Positions 1-9,011 of a stretch of DNA of 64,000 bases are shown one piece after another. Every line of letters starts with the position of its first letter. The first letter of the stretch is position 1. Source of the DNA: CALDSL01 sp039810245. GTDB taxonomy: Bacteria > Chloroflexota > Anaerolineae > Anaerolineales > Anaerolineaceae. The notes under the pieces were generated by a model, which saw only the letters and a list, made by a program, of their open reading frames with translations, was not told the DNA's origin and searched no databases. A program made the translations under genes and the position numbers. Location of the stretch: positions 1 through 64,000 of the forward strand of contig JBDHWQ010000005.1 of the NCBI GenBank assembly GCA_039810245.1, written 5' to 3'.

Positions 1-98
1 GAATGCAAAACAAGTACAATGTCGATAGGGAGAGTGCCCCAATAATCTATTTAATCAGTCGAATGTGGCAGCAGGCTGAAAAGACGGCATTCAGATGA
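1..98 (+). other. Possible 3' end of an upstream reading frame (partial)
   Basis: One frame is open from the window edge to a TGA at 96-98, nine bases before the next start codon. It contains an ATG at position 3 and reads as about 31 codons with mixed hydrophobic and charged residues. It could be the tail of an upstream gene in the decarboxylase operon or a chance frame; no family is recognisable from so short a piece. Confidence 0.25.
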
Positions 99-107
99 GG
101 AACTCCA

Positions 108-1652
108 ATGGCTGAAGAAGATCCCCGAATTTTAGAATTGCGGGCGCTGCGCGAGAAAGCCCGCCAGGGCGGCGGCGCAGACCGGATTGAGAAACAACAC
201 GCCAAGGGCAAGCTGATCGCCCGCGAGCGCATCGACCTGCTGCTGGACCCCGGATCATTCCACGAGCTGGAGCCGTTTGTGCTGCAGCAGTGCGACCCGG
301 GCGTGAAGGGCAGCCCGGGTGATGGGGTCATCACCGGCTTTGGCAAGATCGATGGCCGCATCGTCTACCTCTACGCGCAGGACTTCACCGTGCAGGGCGG
401 CGCGCTGGGCGAAATGCAGGGGCGCAAGATCTGCCGGCTGATGGACCTGGCGGTGCAGTCAGGCGCGCCGATCATCGGTCTGATCGACTCGGGCGGGGCG
501 CGCATCCAGGAAGGCGTGCGCAGCCTGGGCGGTTACGCCGAAATCTTCCGCCGCAACGCGCAGTATTCGGGCATCGTGCCGCAGATCAGCCTGATCCTTG
601 GCCCATGCGCGGGTGGGGCTGCCTACTCCCCGGCGCTGACCGATATGATTATCATGGTCGAAAAGCAGTCGTACATGTTCCTCACCGGGCCGGAAGTAAT
701 TAAGTCGGTCACCGGCGAGGTGATCGACAGTGAAACGCTGGGCGGCGCTGCCACGCATCTGAACGTCAGCGGGCTGGCACATCTGGTGACTCACACCGAG
801 CAGGACGCGCTGGCGCTGACTCGCGCCGTGCTGGGCTACCTGCCCGCCAACCAGGTGGATAACCCGCCGGCCACCGCCTGCGACGATGATCCCAACCGCC
901 TGGCTGAAGACCTGAACAGCATCGTTCCGCTGGACCCCGGCATCGCCTATAGCATGCACGAAGTGATCATGCAGCTGGTAGACTGCGGCACATTTATCGA
1001 GCTGCAGAGCGGCTTTGCGCGCAACGCCATCATCGGCCTGGGCCGCATGGGCGGCATGGCGATCGGCATTGTGGCGCAGGAGCCCAGCGTGATGGCCGGC
1101 GTGATTGACATAGACGCTGCTGACAAAATCTGCCGCTTTGTGCGCTTTTGCGACTGCTTCAATATCCCGCTGGTCACCTTTGTCGATTCGCCCGGCTTCC
1201 TGCCCGGTGTCGACCAGGAACACCGCGGCATCATCCGCCACGGCGCCAAAGTGCTCTATGCCTATTCCGAGGCCAGCGTGCCGAAGATCAGCGTGGTGAC
1301 GCGCAAGGCCTATGGCGGCGCTTACGTGGTGATGAGCAGCAAGTTCCTGGGCACCGACATTAATTATGGCTGGCCCAGCGCGGAGATCGCGGTGATGGGC
1401 CCCGAAGGCGCTACCAACATCCTGTACCGCAAGCAGATCGACGCGGCGGAAGATAAGAGCGCCGAGCGCGCGCGGCTGACCGAGGAATACCGCAAGAAGT
1501 TCCTCAACCCCTATGCCGCGGCAGGCGCCGATTACCTGGATGATATCATCGAGCCGCGCGAAACGCGCATCCGGCTGATTGCCGCGCTGCAGGCGCTGCG
1601 CGACAAAGTCACCGCCAGCCTGCCGCGCAAGCACGGCAACATCCCGGTCTAG
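108..1652 (+). CDS. mmdA: Methylmalonyl-CoA decarboxylase carboxyltransferase (alpha) subunit
   Basis: 514 aa, the usual length of the carboxyltransferase subunit shared by methylmalonyl-CoA decarboxylase and propionyl-CoA carboxylase beta chains. Two crotonase-type halves are visible: the N half has the DSGGARIQEG and GPCAGGAAYSPA signatures (about residues 125-170), the C half has VDSPGFLPG and RKAYGGAYVVM (about residues 360-405). The family moves the carboxyl group of methylmalonyl-CoA to protein-bound biotin. The following genes encode OadG-like, biotin-carrier and OadB-like subunits, and no biotin carboxylase is seen, so a sodium-pumping decarboxylase is favoured over a carboxylase. The start at 108 has a GAGGAA ribosome site. 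(S)-methylmalonyl-CoA as substrate is inferred from family and operon. Confidence 0.9.
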   Translation: MAEEDPRILELRALREKARQGGGADRIEKQHAKGKLIARERIDLLLDPGSFHELEPFVLQQCDPGVKGSPGDGVITGFGKIDGRIVYLYAQDFTVQGGALGEMQGRKICRLMDLAVQSGAPIIGLIDSGGARIQEGVRSLGGYAEIFRRNAQYSGIVPQISLILGPCAGGAAYSPALTDMIIMVEKQSYMFLTGPEVIKSVTGEVIDSETLGGAATHLNVSGLAHLVTHTEQDALALTRAVLGYLPANQVDNPPATACDDDPNRLAEDLNSIVPLDPGIAYSMHEVIMQLVDCGTFIELQSGFARNAIIGLGRMGGMAIGIVAQEPSVMAGVIDIDAADKICRFVRFCDCFNIPLVTFVDSPGFLPGVDQEHRGIIRHGAKVLYAYSEASVPKISVVTRKAYGGAYVVMSSKFLGTDINYGWPSAEIAVMGPEGATNILYRKQIDAAEDKSAERARLTEEYRKKFLNPYAAAGADYLDDIIEPRETRIRLIAALQALRDKVTASLPRKHGNIPV

Positions 1653-1667
1653 GCCAAGGAGAAACGC

Positions 1668-2033
1668 ATGAGCACACTGGGCAGCGCCCTGTGGATCACC
1701 CTGATCGGTATGGGGCTGGTGTTCCTCGCGCTCCTGTTGTTATGGGGCCTGATGGAGCTGATGATGCGCCTGACGGCGCGCAGCGCGGCAGCGGATGAGG
1801 CGGAAGCTGCCGAAACCGCGGCTGAGGAAGTGGCCAGTCAGGCTGATTCCAGCCGGTTGGCGCGCGCCGCCGCAGCTGCCGTGGCGGTTGCCCTGGCGCT
1901 GCGCCAGGCTACGCTACCGCCGGAAGGTCCCGCGGATGCGCAGGTCAGCAACTGGCAGGCGGCCATGCGTACCGCGCGCCTGAACCAGCGCGCCAATATG
2001 TTCACGCGCAAGCAACGAGGAGCAGGAAGATGA
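1668..2033 (+). CDS. OadG/MmdD-like small membrane subunit of the decarboxylase
   Basis: 121 aa. One N-terminal hydrophobic helix (about residues 8-32) is followed by an acidic Ala/Glu-rich stretch and a basic tail. This is the architecture of the gamma (OadG) or delta (MmdD) subunit that anchors the carboxyltransferase and helps assemble sodium-pumping decarboxylases. It begins 15 bp after the carboxyltransferase with an AAGGAG site, and its stop overlaps the ATG of the biotin-carrier gene (ATGA at 2030-2033), which suggests translational coupling. The sequence itself is poorly conserved in this family, so the call rests on topology and position. Confidence 0.75.
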   Translation: MSTLGSALWITLIGMGLVFLALLLLWGLMELMMRLTARSAAADEAEAAETAAEEVASQADSSRLARAAAAAVAVALALRQATLPPEGPADAQVSNWQAAMRTARLNQRANMFTRKQRGAGR

Positions 2034-2429
2034 TCATTCGAGTAAAAGTAGACGGGCAGGTATTCGACGTGGATGTGGTCGACGTCACTGCGCGGCCGGT
2101 GATTGCGCGGATCGGCGGGGGTGACGCCCGAGGAAGCCGGCGCCCCGACCGTGGCAGCCCCGGAGGGCGCGCTGCCGGTGGCCACGGTGAATGGCGGGGC
2201 GGCACAGGGTGACAGCGCCACCGTAATCGCGCCGATCCCTGGCACGATCATCGCGGTCAGCGTGCAGCCGGGCGACCGGGTGGAACACGGCCAGGAGCTG
2301 TGCGTGCTGGAAGCGATGAAGATGAAAAATGCCATCCGTGCCACTCGCGCCGGAATGGTGAGCAAAGTCCACGTTGCGGTTGGAGCCCAGGTGCGCCAGG
2401 GGCAGCCGCTGGTGTCATACAGCGACTGA
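2030..2429 (+). pseudogene. mmdC: Biotin carboxyl carrier subunit, reading frame interrupted by a 1-nt frameshift
   Basis: The gene starts in one frame with a typical acyl-carrier N terminus (about 30 residues from the ATG at 2030). It must change frame in the G-run at 2117-2121 to continue as the Ala/Pro linker and the biotinyl domain. Dropping one G joins the parts into a protein of about 132 aa. Without the shift, translation stops at 2212. The biotinyl domain holds the EAMKMKN motif with the biotin-accepting lysine and the usual PGTI and GQEL turns. It would carry CO2 from the carboxyltransferase to the membrane beta subunit. The operon is otherwise intact, so a sequencing or assembly error in a homopolymer, or programmed slippage, is as likely as true loss. 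Confidence 0.8.
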
Positions 2430-2437
2430 GGCGGCCC

Positions 2438-3562
2438 ATGAACTTCAACGATATCCTTCAGCAGCTCACGCAGGGTTTCCAGGCCTTCACCTGGGGCAAC
2501 GCGGTGATGATCGCGGTCGGCGTGGTACTGGTGACGCTGGCGGTTGTGAAGGAATATGAGCCGGTCCTTCTGCTGCCCATCGGGTTTGGCTGCATCATCG
2601 CCAACCTGGGCATGTCGTACGAGACCGGGATGATGAAGGTGATTTACGACGCGGGCATCACCACCGAGCTATTCCCGCTGCTGATCTTCATTGGCGTAGG
2701 CGCTATGATCGACTTCCGCCCGCTGCTGGCCATGCCGCAGATGGTGGTGTTGGGCGCGGCTGGGCAGTTTGGCATCTATGGCACGCTGCTGCTTGCGGTG
2801 CTGCTAGGATTTAAGCTGCCGCAGGCGGCTTCCATCGGCGTGATCGGCGCGATTGATGGCCCGACGGCGATCTTTGTGGCGTCTAAGCTGGCGCCAGAAA
2901 TGCTCGGCCCGATTGCCGTGGCGGCGTATTCGTACATGAGCCTGATCCCCATCATTCAGCCGCCGATCATGAAGCTGATGACCACGCGCAAAGAGCGCCT
3001 GGTGCGCATGGAATACGCCGGCCGCCCGGTATCGCACAGGCTGGCGGTGGCATTCCCGGTGATTGTGACCCTGGTGGTCAGCCTGGTGGCGCCTTCGGCC
3101 GCTCCGCTGATCGCTACGCTGATGCTGGGCAACCTGCTGCGCGAAAGCGGCGTGGTAGACCGGCTGTCGAAAGCGGCGCAAAATGAAATTATCAATATCG
3201 CTACGCTGTTCCTGGGCCTGGCAATTGGGTCAACAATGACAGCCAGCAATTTCCTTTCGTGGTCCACGCTGGCGGTGCTGGCGCTGGGCCTGCTGGCCTT
3301 TGTGCTCGACACGGTGGCCGGGCTGCTGTTTGGCAAGCTGATGTACGCGCTCACCGGCGGCAAGATCAACCCGCTGATCGGCGCGTGCGGCATCAGCGCC
3401 TTCCCCATGGCCGGGCGGTTATCGGCCAAAATGGCGCAGGAGGAGGACTTCAACAATTTCATCCTCATGCATGCGATGGGCGCTAACACTGCCGGGCAGT
3501 TGGGCAGCGTGGTGGCGGGCGGACTGCTGCTGGCGCTGGTGGCCGGTTTCGGCGGGATGTAG
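2438..3562 (+). CDS. mmdB: Sodium-translocating decarboxylase beta subunit (OadB/MmdB family)
   Basis: 374 aa from the ATG at 2438. Upstream codons in this frame lie inside the biotin-carrier gene, so this start is chosen. It is a polytopic membrane protein with about 9-10 hydrophobic segments and the family signatures GVGAMIDFRP, DGPTAIFVASKLAP and AYSYMSLIPIIQPPIMK. The Asp of DGPTAIF is the residue tied to Na+ and proton movement in Klebsiella OadB. It decarboxylates carboxybiotin and pumps Na+ outward. It is last in the operon; a bidirectional hairpin follows at 3577-3614. Confidence 0.93.
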   Translation: MNFNDILQQLTQGFQAFTWGNAVMIAVGVVLVTLAVVKEYEPVLLLPIGFGCIIANLGMSYETGMMKVIYDAGITTELFPLLIFIGVGAMIDFRPLLAMPQMVVLGAAGQFGIYGTLLLAVLLGFKLPQAASIGVIGAIDGPTAIFVASKLAPEMLGPIAVAAYSYMSLIPIIQPPIMKLMTTRKERLVRMEYAGRPVSHRLAVAFPVIVTLVVSLVAPSAAPLIATLMLGNLLRESGVVDRLSKAAQNEIINIATLFLGLAIGSTMTASNFLSWSTLAVLALGLLAFVLDTVAGLLFGKLMYALTGGKINPLIGACGISAFPMAGRLSAKMAQEEDFNNFILMHAMGANTAGQLGSVVAGGLLLALVAGFGGM

Positions 3563-3576
3563 GTAGCGGTATCACG

Positions 3577-3614
3577 CACAAAAAAGCTCTCCCACCCGGG
3601 AGAGTTTTTTTGTG
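3577..3614. terminator. Bidirectional intrinsic terminator
   Basis: A 7-bp stem CTCTCCC/GGGAGAG with a 4-nt loop is flanked by A-run and T-run, giving a U-tract on both strands. It lies between the convergent mmdB and response-regulator genes and can serve both. Confidence 0.9.
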
Positions 3615-3626
3615 CGCGCATGTCTT

Positions 3627-4334
3627 TCAATCTTCCGCCGGCTCTGAGCCGTTGGGGTGCACGTATTCTTCGACGTCCAGCCGGTAGCCCACGCCGCGCA
3701 CTGTCTTGATGTAACGCGGGTGGCGCGGGTCGGTTTCCAGCGCCTGGCGCAGCCAGCTCACATGAACGTCCAGCGTGCGCGTGTCGCCAGTGTAGGCGGT
3801 ATCCCACACCTGGCGGAAAAGGTGCTCGCGCTCGATCACCGCGCCGGGCGATTCCATCAGGATCTTCAGCAGCGTCACCAGCCGGGGGGTGAGGCGCGCC
3901 TGGCGTCCTTCGCAGCGCGCCACGCGCTGCTGCGCGTCGAGCTGAAAAGGGCCGGCCAGCAGCAGGTCTTTGGGTTCCACCGGCAGCAGCGGGCGGATAC
4001 GGTTGACCAGTTTTTGCAGGGTAAACGGCATCACCAGGGTCACTTCGGCAGGAGAAGGATTGCTCGGGTCGGCTGGCGGCTCGAGGATCAGGATGACTGG
4101 AATGCCATCCGCGTGCTTTTGCAGTGATTGGCAAATCCGGCGGCCGCTGGTGCGCATCGAAGCAGCATCCACGATGACCACATCGGGGCGCTGCTCAGTC
4201 ACACGCACAACCGCCGCGCTGCCGTTGGGCACGCTGTCGACCAGATAGCCTTTCTTCGCCAGTCCAGGCGCGAAAGAAGAACGATCCGAGCGTTTCCCTT
4301 CGACGAGCAGGATTTTTGCCTTTGTAGCTTTCAC
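3627..4334 (-). CDS. OmpR-type winged-helix response regulator with atypical receiver
   Basis: 235 aa from the GTG at 4334, which has AGGAA upstream and puts the receiver at residue about 6. The frame extends to 4415, so a longer product is possible. The N-terminal CheY-like domain keeps the phospho-acceptor-like Asp (VVIVDAA), but the acidic pair is reduced (VEGKRSD) and the conserved Lys before Pro-Phe is Met (VMPF). The C-terminal trans_reg_C domain is well preserved (REHLFRQVWD, TLDVHVSWLRQALE, IKTVRGVGYRL). No histidine kinase lies nearby. It probably binds DNA as a dimer without classical phospho-switching. Confidence 0.85.
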   Translation of the reverse strand: MKATKAKILLVEGKRSDRSSFAPGLAKKGYLVDSVPNGSAAVVRVTEQRPDVVIVDAASMRTSGRRICQSLQKHADGIPVILILEPPADPSNPSPAEVTLVMPFTLQKLVNRIRPLLPVEPKDLLLAGPFQLDAQQRVARCEGRQARLTPRLVTLLKILMESPGAVIEREHLFRQVWDTAYTGDTRTLDVHVSWLRQALETDPRHPRYIKTVRGVGYRLDVEEYVHPNGSEPAED

Positions 4335-4758
4335 TGACAAAAGTATTCCTTCCTGCCGCACAGGCATACCATTATGATATGCCGGCAACAATACAATCGA
4401 AGTATGATAAACCAACCATTATTGCTACGCGCCTGCCGTCTCAAACGCATGGCCGGGAGACCAGTGCGTTGCAGGACGAATGGCTTTTCACCCCCCTACG
4501 GATCCACGAGGTAATCTATGGCCGGGTATGAAAGGTTCAGTCATTATACCTTAAAACAAGGAGCGAATCATACAATTCTTAACAAATCTCTGTGCAGGAT
4601 ATAGGCCTTCCGCCAGCCGGTGACCTCCAGTCGGTTGCATCCTGATATCCCCCATGTTAGAATAATGTGGAACGCATGCTGCGCTTTTTATCAGGGCAAG
4701 AACCGCAGCAGCGCGCCGGGTAGAATGACAGAACAGCACCCCCTTGAGGGAGGTTTAA
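4335..4758. other. Intergenic region between divergent genes
   Basis: About 420 bp with no convincing gene. It holds the promoter of the downstream DUF151 gene (4635-4663) and A/T-rich sequence that probably drives the response regulator on the minus strand. No tRNA or known riboswitch signature was seen. Confidence 0.6.
4635..4663 (+). promoter_or_regulatory. Sigma-70-type promoter of the DUF151 gene
   Basis: TTGCAT, 17-bp spacer, TAGAAT, with a TG one base upstream of the -10 (extended -10). The predicted start is near 4670, giving a leader of about 90 nt that ends in the GGGAGG ribosome site of the gene at 4759. Confidence 0.6.
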
Positions 4759-5370
4759 ATGCCGAAAATGGTAGAAGTGGTGATAGACAGCGTGCGCGTG
4801 AGCCTGACCAACCAGCAGCGCATTGTTGTCTTACGCGAAGTGAACACCGAACGCTATTTACCCATCTGGATTGGCCCGTTCGAGGCTGAAGCGATTACCA
4901 TTGCATTGCAAGAGATAGAAGTTGCCCGGCCGCAAACGCACGATCTATTAAAGAACGCGCTTGGCATGCTCAACGCCCACCTGGTGCGCGTTGAGGTCGT
5001 TTCCCTGCGCGATGACGTTTTTTATGGCAACCTGGTGGTGGAAAATAGCGGCCGCGTGATTGAGATTGACTCGCGCCCGTCAGATGCGCTGGCGCTGGCC
5101 GTACGCGCGCATGTGCCCATTCTGGTGTCGAGTGAGGTGATGGACAGCTCGGGCATCGTCCCGGAACAGGACATCCAATCCACCGAGACATCTCCCACGC
5201 CGCTGGCAAGCAGCCTGAGTGATGAGCCTGAGCCGGCGGAAGAAGAATCGGAAGAACGCCTGTCGGTATTTGAAGACTTTCTCCAGAACCTGGGAATGAG
5301 CGGCGACATGCCCGACATTGAAGACGAGGAAGACGAAGACGACGATCCCGATCGCCCGGCGCAGGGCTGA
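4759..5370 (+). CDS. DUF151/BFN-domain (bifunctional nuclease family) protein
   Basis: 203 aa. Residues about 1-135 match the DUF151 fold, with YLPIWIGPFEAEAI near the N terminus and IDSRPSDALALAVR further on, both typical of the family. Members have been linked to RNase/DNase activity in plants and are widespread but poorly characterised in bacteria. The C-terminal 60 residues are a very acidic, probably disordered tail. A strong GGGAGG site precedes the start. A terminator separates it from dnaB, so it is probably its own transcription unit. The molecular function in this organism is unknown. Confidence 0.85.
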   Translation: MPKMVEVVIDSVRVSLTNQQRIVVLREVNTERYLPIWIGPFEAEAITIALQEIEVARPQTHDLLKNALGMLNAHLVRVEVVSLRDDVFYGNLVVENSGRVIEIDSRPSDALALAVRAHVPILVSSEVMDSSGIVPEQDIQSTETSPTPLASSLSDEPEPAEEESEERLSVFEDFLQNLGMSGDMPDIEDEEDEDDDPDRPAQG

Positions 5371-5385
5371 TACAGCAAGAAACAA

Positions 5386-5420
5386 CACCGGGGTTGCCAC
5401 AAGACCCCGGTGATTTTTTC
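5386..5420 (+). terminator. Intrinsic terminator after the DUF151 gene
   Basis: Nine-bp stem CACCGGGGT/ACCCCGGTG with a 9-nt loop, followed by ATTTTTTC. It ends only 15 bp before the dnaB start codon, so dnaB may depend on read-through or an upstream internal promoter. Confidence 0.85.
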
Positions 5421-5434
5421 AGAGGGCGCTAACC

Positions 5435-6835
5435 ATGACCGACTATCCTCCCCCTCCTGATCTCGACGAAATTGCCACCAGCGCGCCGCAGCCGGCGCAG
5501 AGTCTGCCGCACAGCCGCCAGGCCGAAGAAGCCGTTTTGGGTTCGGTGCTGGTTGACCCGGAGACGTATTACGAGCTGGCGCAGTTCCTCCATGGGGAAG
5601 ATTTCTACATCGTCCGCAATCGCTGGATCTGGGATTCGTTCACCCGCCTGCATGACCGGCGCGTGCCGATTGACTTCCTGACCGTGACGGAAGACCTGGA
5701 GCAGCAGAGCCAGCTTGCCGAGGCGGGCGGCCCGGCCTATCTGATGTCGTTGATTAACCAGACGCCCACCTCGCTGCACGGCGTGGCCTATGGCCACATC
5801 GTCGAGGAGAACGCGGTGCGGCGGCGCATGCTGGAATCGGCCAATGCCCTGGCGCGGCTGGCCTACGACCAGACTCAGACGGTTGAGACCATCATTGACG
5901 AAGCCGAAAAGTCGGTATTTGGTATCGGCGAGCGCCGCGTGCGCCACGATTTGGTGCCCATCCAGCAGGTGTTGAGCGATTATTACGACCGCGTAGGTCA
6001 ACTCTCGCAGCGCTCCGAGGAGATCTACGGTGTGCCTACCGGCCTGTCTGACCTGGACAGGCTGTTGGGCGGGTTGCAGAAGTCGGATTTGCTGATCATT
6101 GCCGGCCGCCCGGGTATGGGCAAGACCGGCTTTATGCTTTCGGTGGCCAAGAACGCCGCTCAGCGCCACAAAAAACATGTGGCGATGTTCTCGCTGGAAA
6201 TGTCCAACGAGCAGTTGGTGCAGCGCCTGATCGCCCAGGAAACCGGCATCGATACGCAGCGGCTGCGCTCTGGCAAGCTGGAAGACAATGAATGGCCGAT
6301 CTTTACCCACGCCATCGAAGTGCTGGCCGGCACGCACATATACCTGGATGACACCCCTGCCATCACCCCGTTGCAACTGCGTACCAAATGCCGCCGCCTG
6401 CACCTGGAGTATGGCCTGGATTTGATTCTGGTAGACTACCTGCAGCTCATGTCGGGTGACACGCGCAATGACAACCGCGTGCAGGAAGTGTCTTACATCT
6501 CGCGCAACCTCAAAGTGCTGGCGCGCGAGCTGAATGTGCCGGTGCTGGCTGCCGCTCAGCTCTCGCGCGCCGTCGAGCAGCGCTCGGATAAAAAGCCGGT
6601 ACTCTCGGACTTGAGAGAATCTGGGAGCCTGGAGCAGGACGCCGATATTGTGATGTTCATCAACCGGCCGGATGCGCTGGAGAAAGACAGCCCGCGCGCC
6701 AACCTGGCAGAAATTATCGTGGCCAAGCACCGCAATGGCCCCACGCACCCGGGCATTGAGCTGGTGTTCCTTAGCAACCTGGCGCGCTTTGAAAATGCCG
6801 CGCCCATGCCACCCGGGCAGGGTGGGCGGAGATAA
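5435..6835 (+). CDS. dnaB: Replicative DNA helicase DnaB
   Basis: 466 aa. The N-terminal DnaB domain (EEAVLGSVLVDPETYYE, residues about 30-130) is joined to a RecA-type ATPase with Walker A GRPGMGKTGF (about residues 224-233), the EMSNEQLVQR region, and the DLILVDYLQLM Walker B. It unwinds DNA ahead of the replication fork as a hexamer. No intein insertion is present and the length is normal. The DnaD-like and loader-like genes follow directly, so this is a helicase plus loading-factor cluster. The product starts with an unusual proline-rich leader of about 25 residues. Confidence 0.97.
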   Translation: MTDYPPPPDLDEIATSAPQPAQSLPHSRQAEEAVLGSVLVDPETYYELAQFLHGEDFYIVRNRWIWDSFTRLHDRRVPIDFLTVTEDLEQQSQLAEAGGPAYLMSLINQTPTSLHGVAYGHIVEENAVRRRMLESANALARLAYDQTQTVETIIDEAEKSVFGIGERRVRHDLVPIQQVLSDYYDRVGQLSQRSEEIYGVPTGLSDLDRLLGGLQKSDLLIIAGRPGMGKTGFMLSVAKNAAQRHKKHVAMFSLEMSNEQLVQRLIAQETGIDTQRLRSGKLEDNEWPIFTHAIEVLAGTHIYLDDTPAITPLQLRTKCRRLHLEYGLDLILVDYLQLMSGDTRNDNRVQEVSYISRNLKVLARELNVPVLAAAQLSRAVEQRSDKKPVLSDLRESGSLEQDADIVMFINRPDALEKDSPRANLAEIIVAKHRNGPTHPGIELVFLSNLARFENAAPMPPGQGGRR

Positions 6836-7463
6836 CCGATGCCAGCATTTAAAGGCTTTCCTTCCGGAAAGGTGCGGCTGACGCCTGTGCCGGCCACGTT
6901 CTTCACCGATCTGCTGCCGGCGATAGACCACCTGGGCGAGTTGAAAGTGACTTTGTATGCGCTGTGGTTCCTTGACCGGCAGGAAGGCAATATCCGCTTC
7001 ATTACTCTACGCGACTGCCTGGATGATGCCAACCTGGTGAGGAGCTTTGGCGCAGGTGAAAGCGAGGCGCGCGATGCGCTGGTGGATGCGCTGGAGCGCG
7101 CGGTGCAGCGCGGCACGCTGCTCAGGGCCGGGCCCAGGGGCGGCGCGCCGGAAGATTTTGCATTCTTCCTCAACTCCCCGCGCGGTCGGGCGGCGGTCAA
7201 GGCACTGCAGCACGGCGACCTGACGCTGGAAGGCCTGGCGCGCGCTGATGTGGCGCTGGATACCGAGCGACCAACGATTTTCGGCCTGTATGAGCAGAAT
7301 ATTGGCCCGCTCACACCGATGATCGTGGATACGCTGCGCGATGCGGAGCAGGAATACCCATTTGAATGGATCGAAGAAGCGGTACGGGCCGCGGTGGAAA
7401 ACAATGCTCGCCGCTGGCGCTACGTAGATGCGATTTTGAAGACACGCAAGGAGAGAGGCCGCC

Positions 7464-8900
<1,437 letters not shown>

Positions 8901-8913
8901 ACATCCTTTTGCC

Positions 8914-8942
8914 TTGACAGGCCGGGCAAACGCTCCTACAAT
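8914..8942 (+). promoter_or_regulatory. Strong sigma-70-type promoter of the cellobiose phosphorylase gene
   Basis: TTGACA at 8914-8919, a 17-bp spacer and TACAAT at 8937-8942. The predicted start near 8949 falls inside the operator dyad at 8945-8958, so a bound repressor would block initiation. Confidence 0.85.
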
Positions 8943-8944
8943 TG

Positions 8945-8958
8945 TGGGAGCGCTCCCA
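8945..8958. promoter_or_regulatory. CelR-type (LacI family) operator
   Basis: A perfect 14-bp palindrome, TGGGAGCGCTCCCA, lies at the transcription start. It is identical to the binding site described for the cellobiose-responsive LacI-family repressor CelR of Thermobifida fusca. The downstream gene is a cellobiose phosphorylase, which fits cellobiose control. No LacI-type regulator gene is in the window. Confidence 0.85.
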
Positions 8959-9011
8959 AATACAATCAGTCTTGCTCACTGCCCATGCGGACGGTGGAAA
9001 GGATGCCTGTC

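Noticed and set aside
459..1634. 391-codon minus-strand frame inside mmdA
   Set aside because: Antisense shadow of a GC-rich gene; the plus-strand product is a clear family member.
5429..6931. 500-codon minus-strand frame over dnaB
   Set aside because: Shadow frame rich in Arg/His/Gln without any domain; dnaB on the plus strand is certain.
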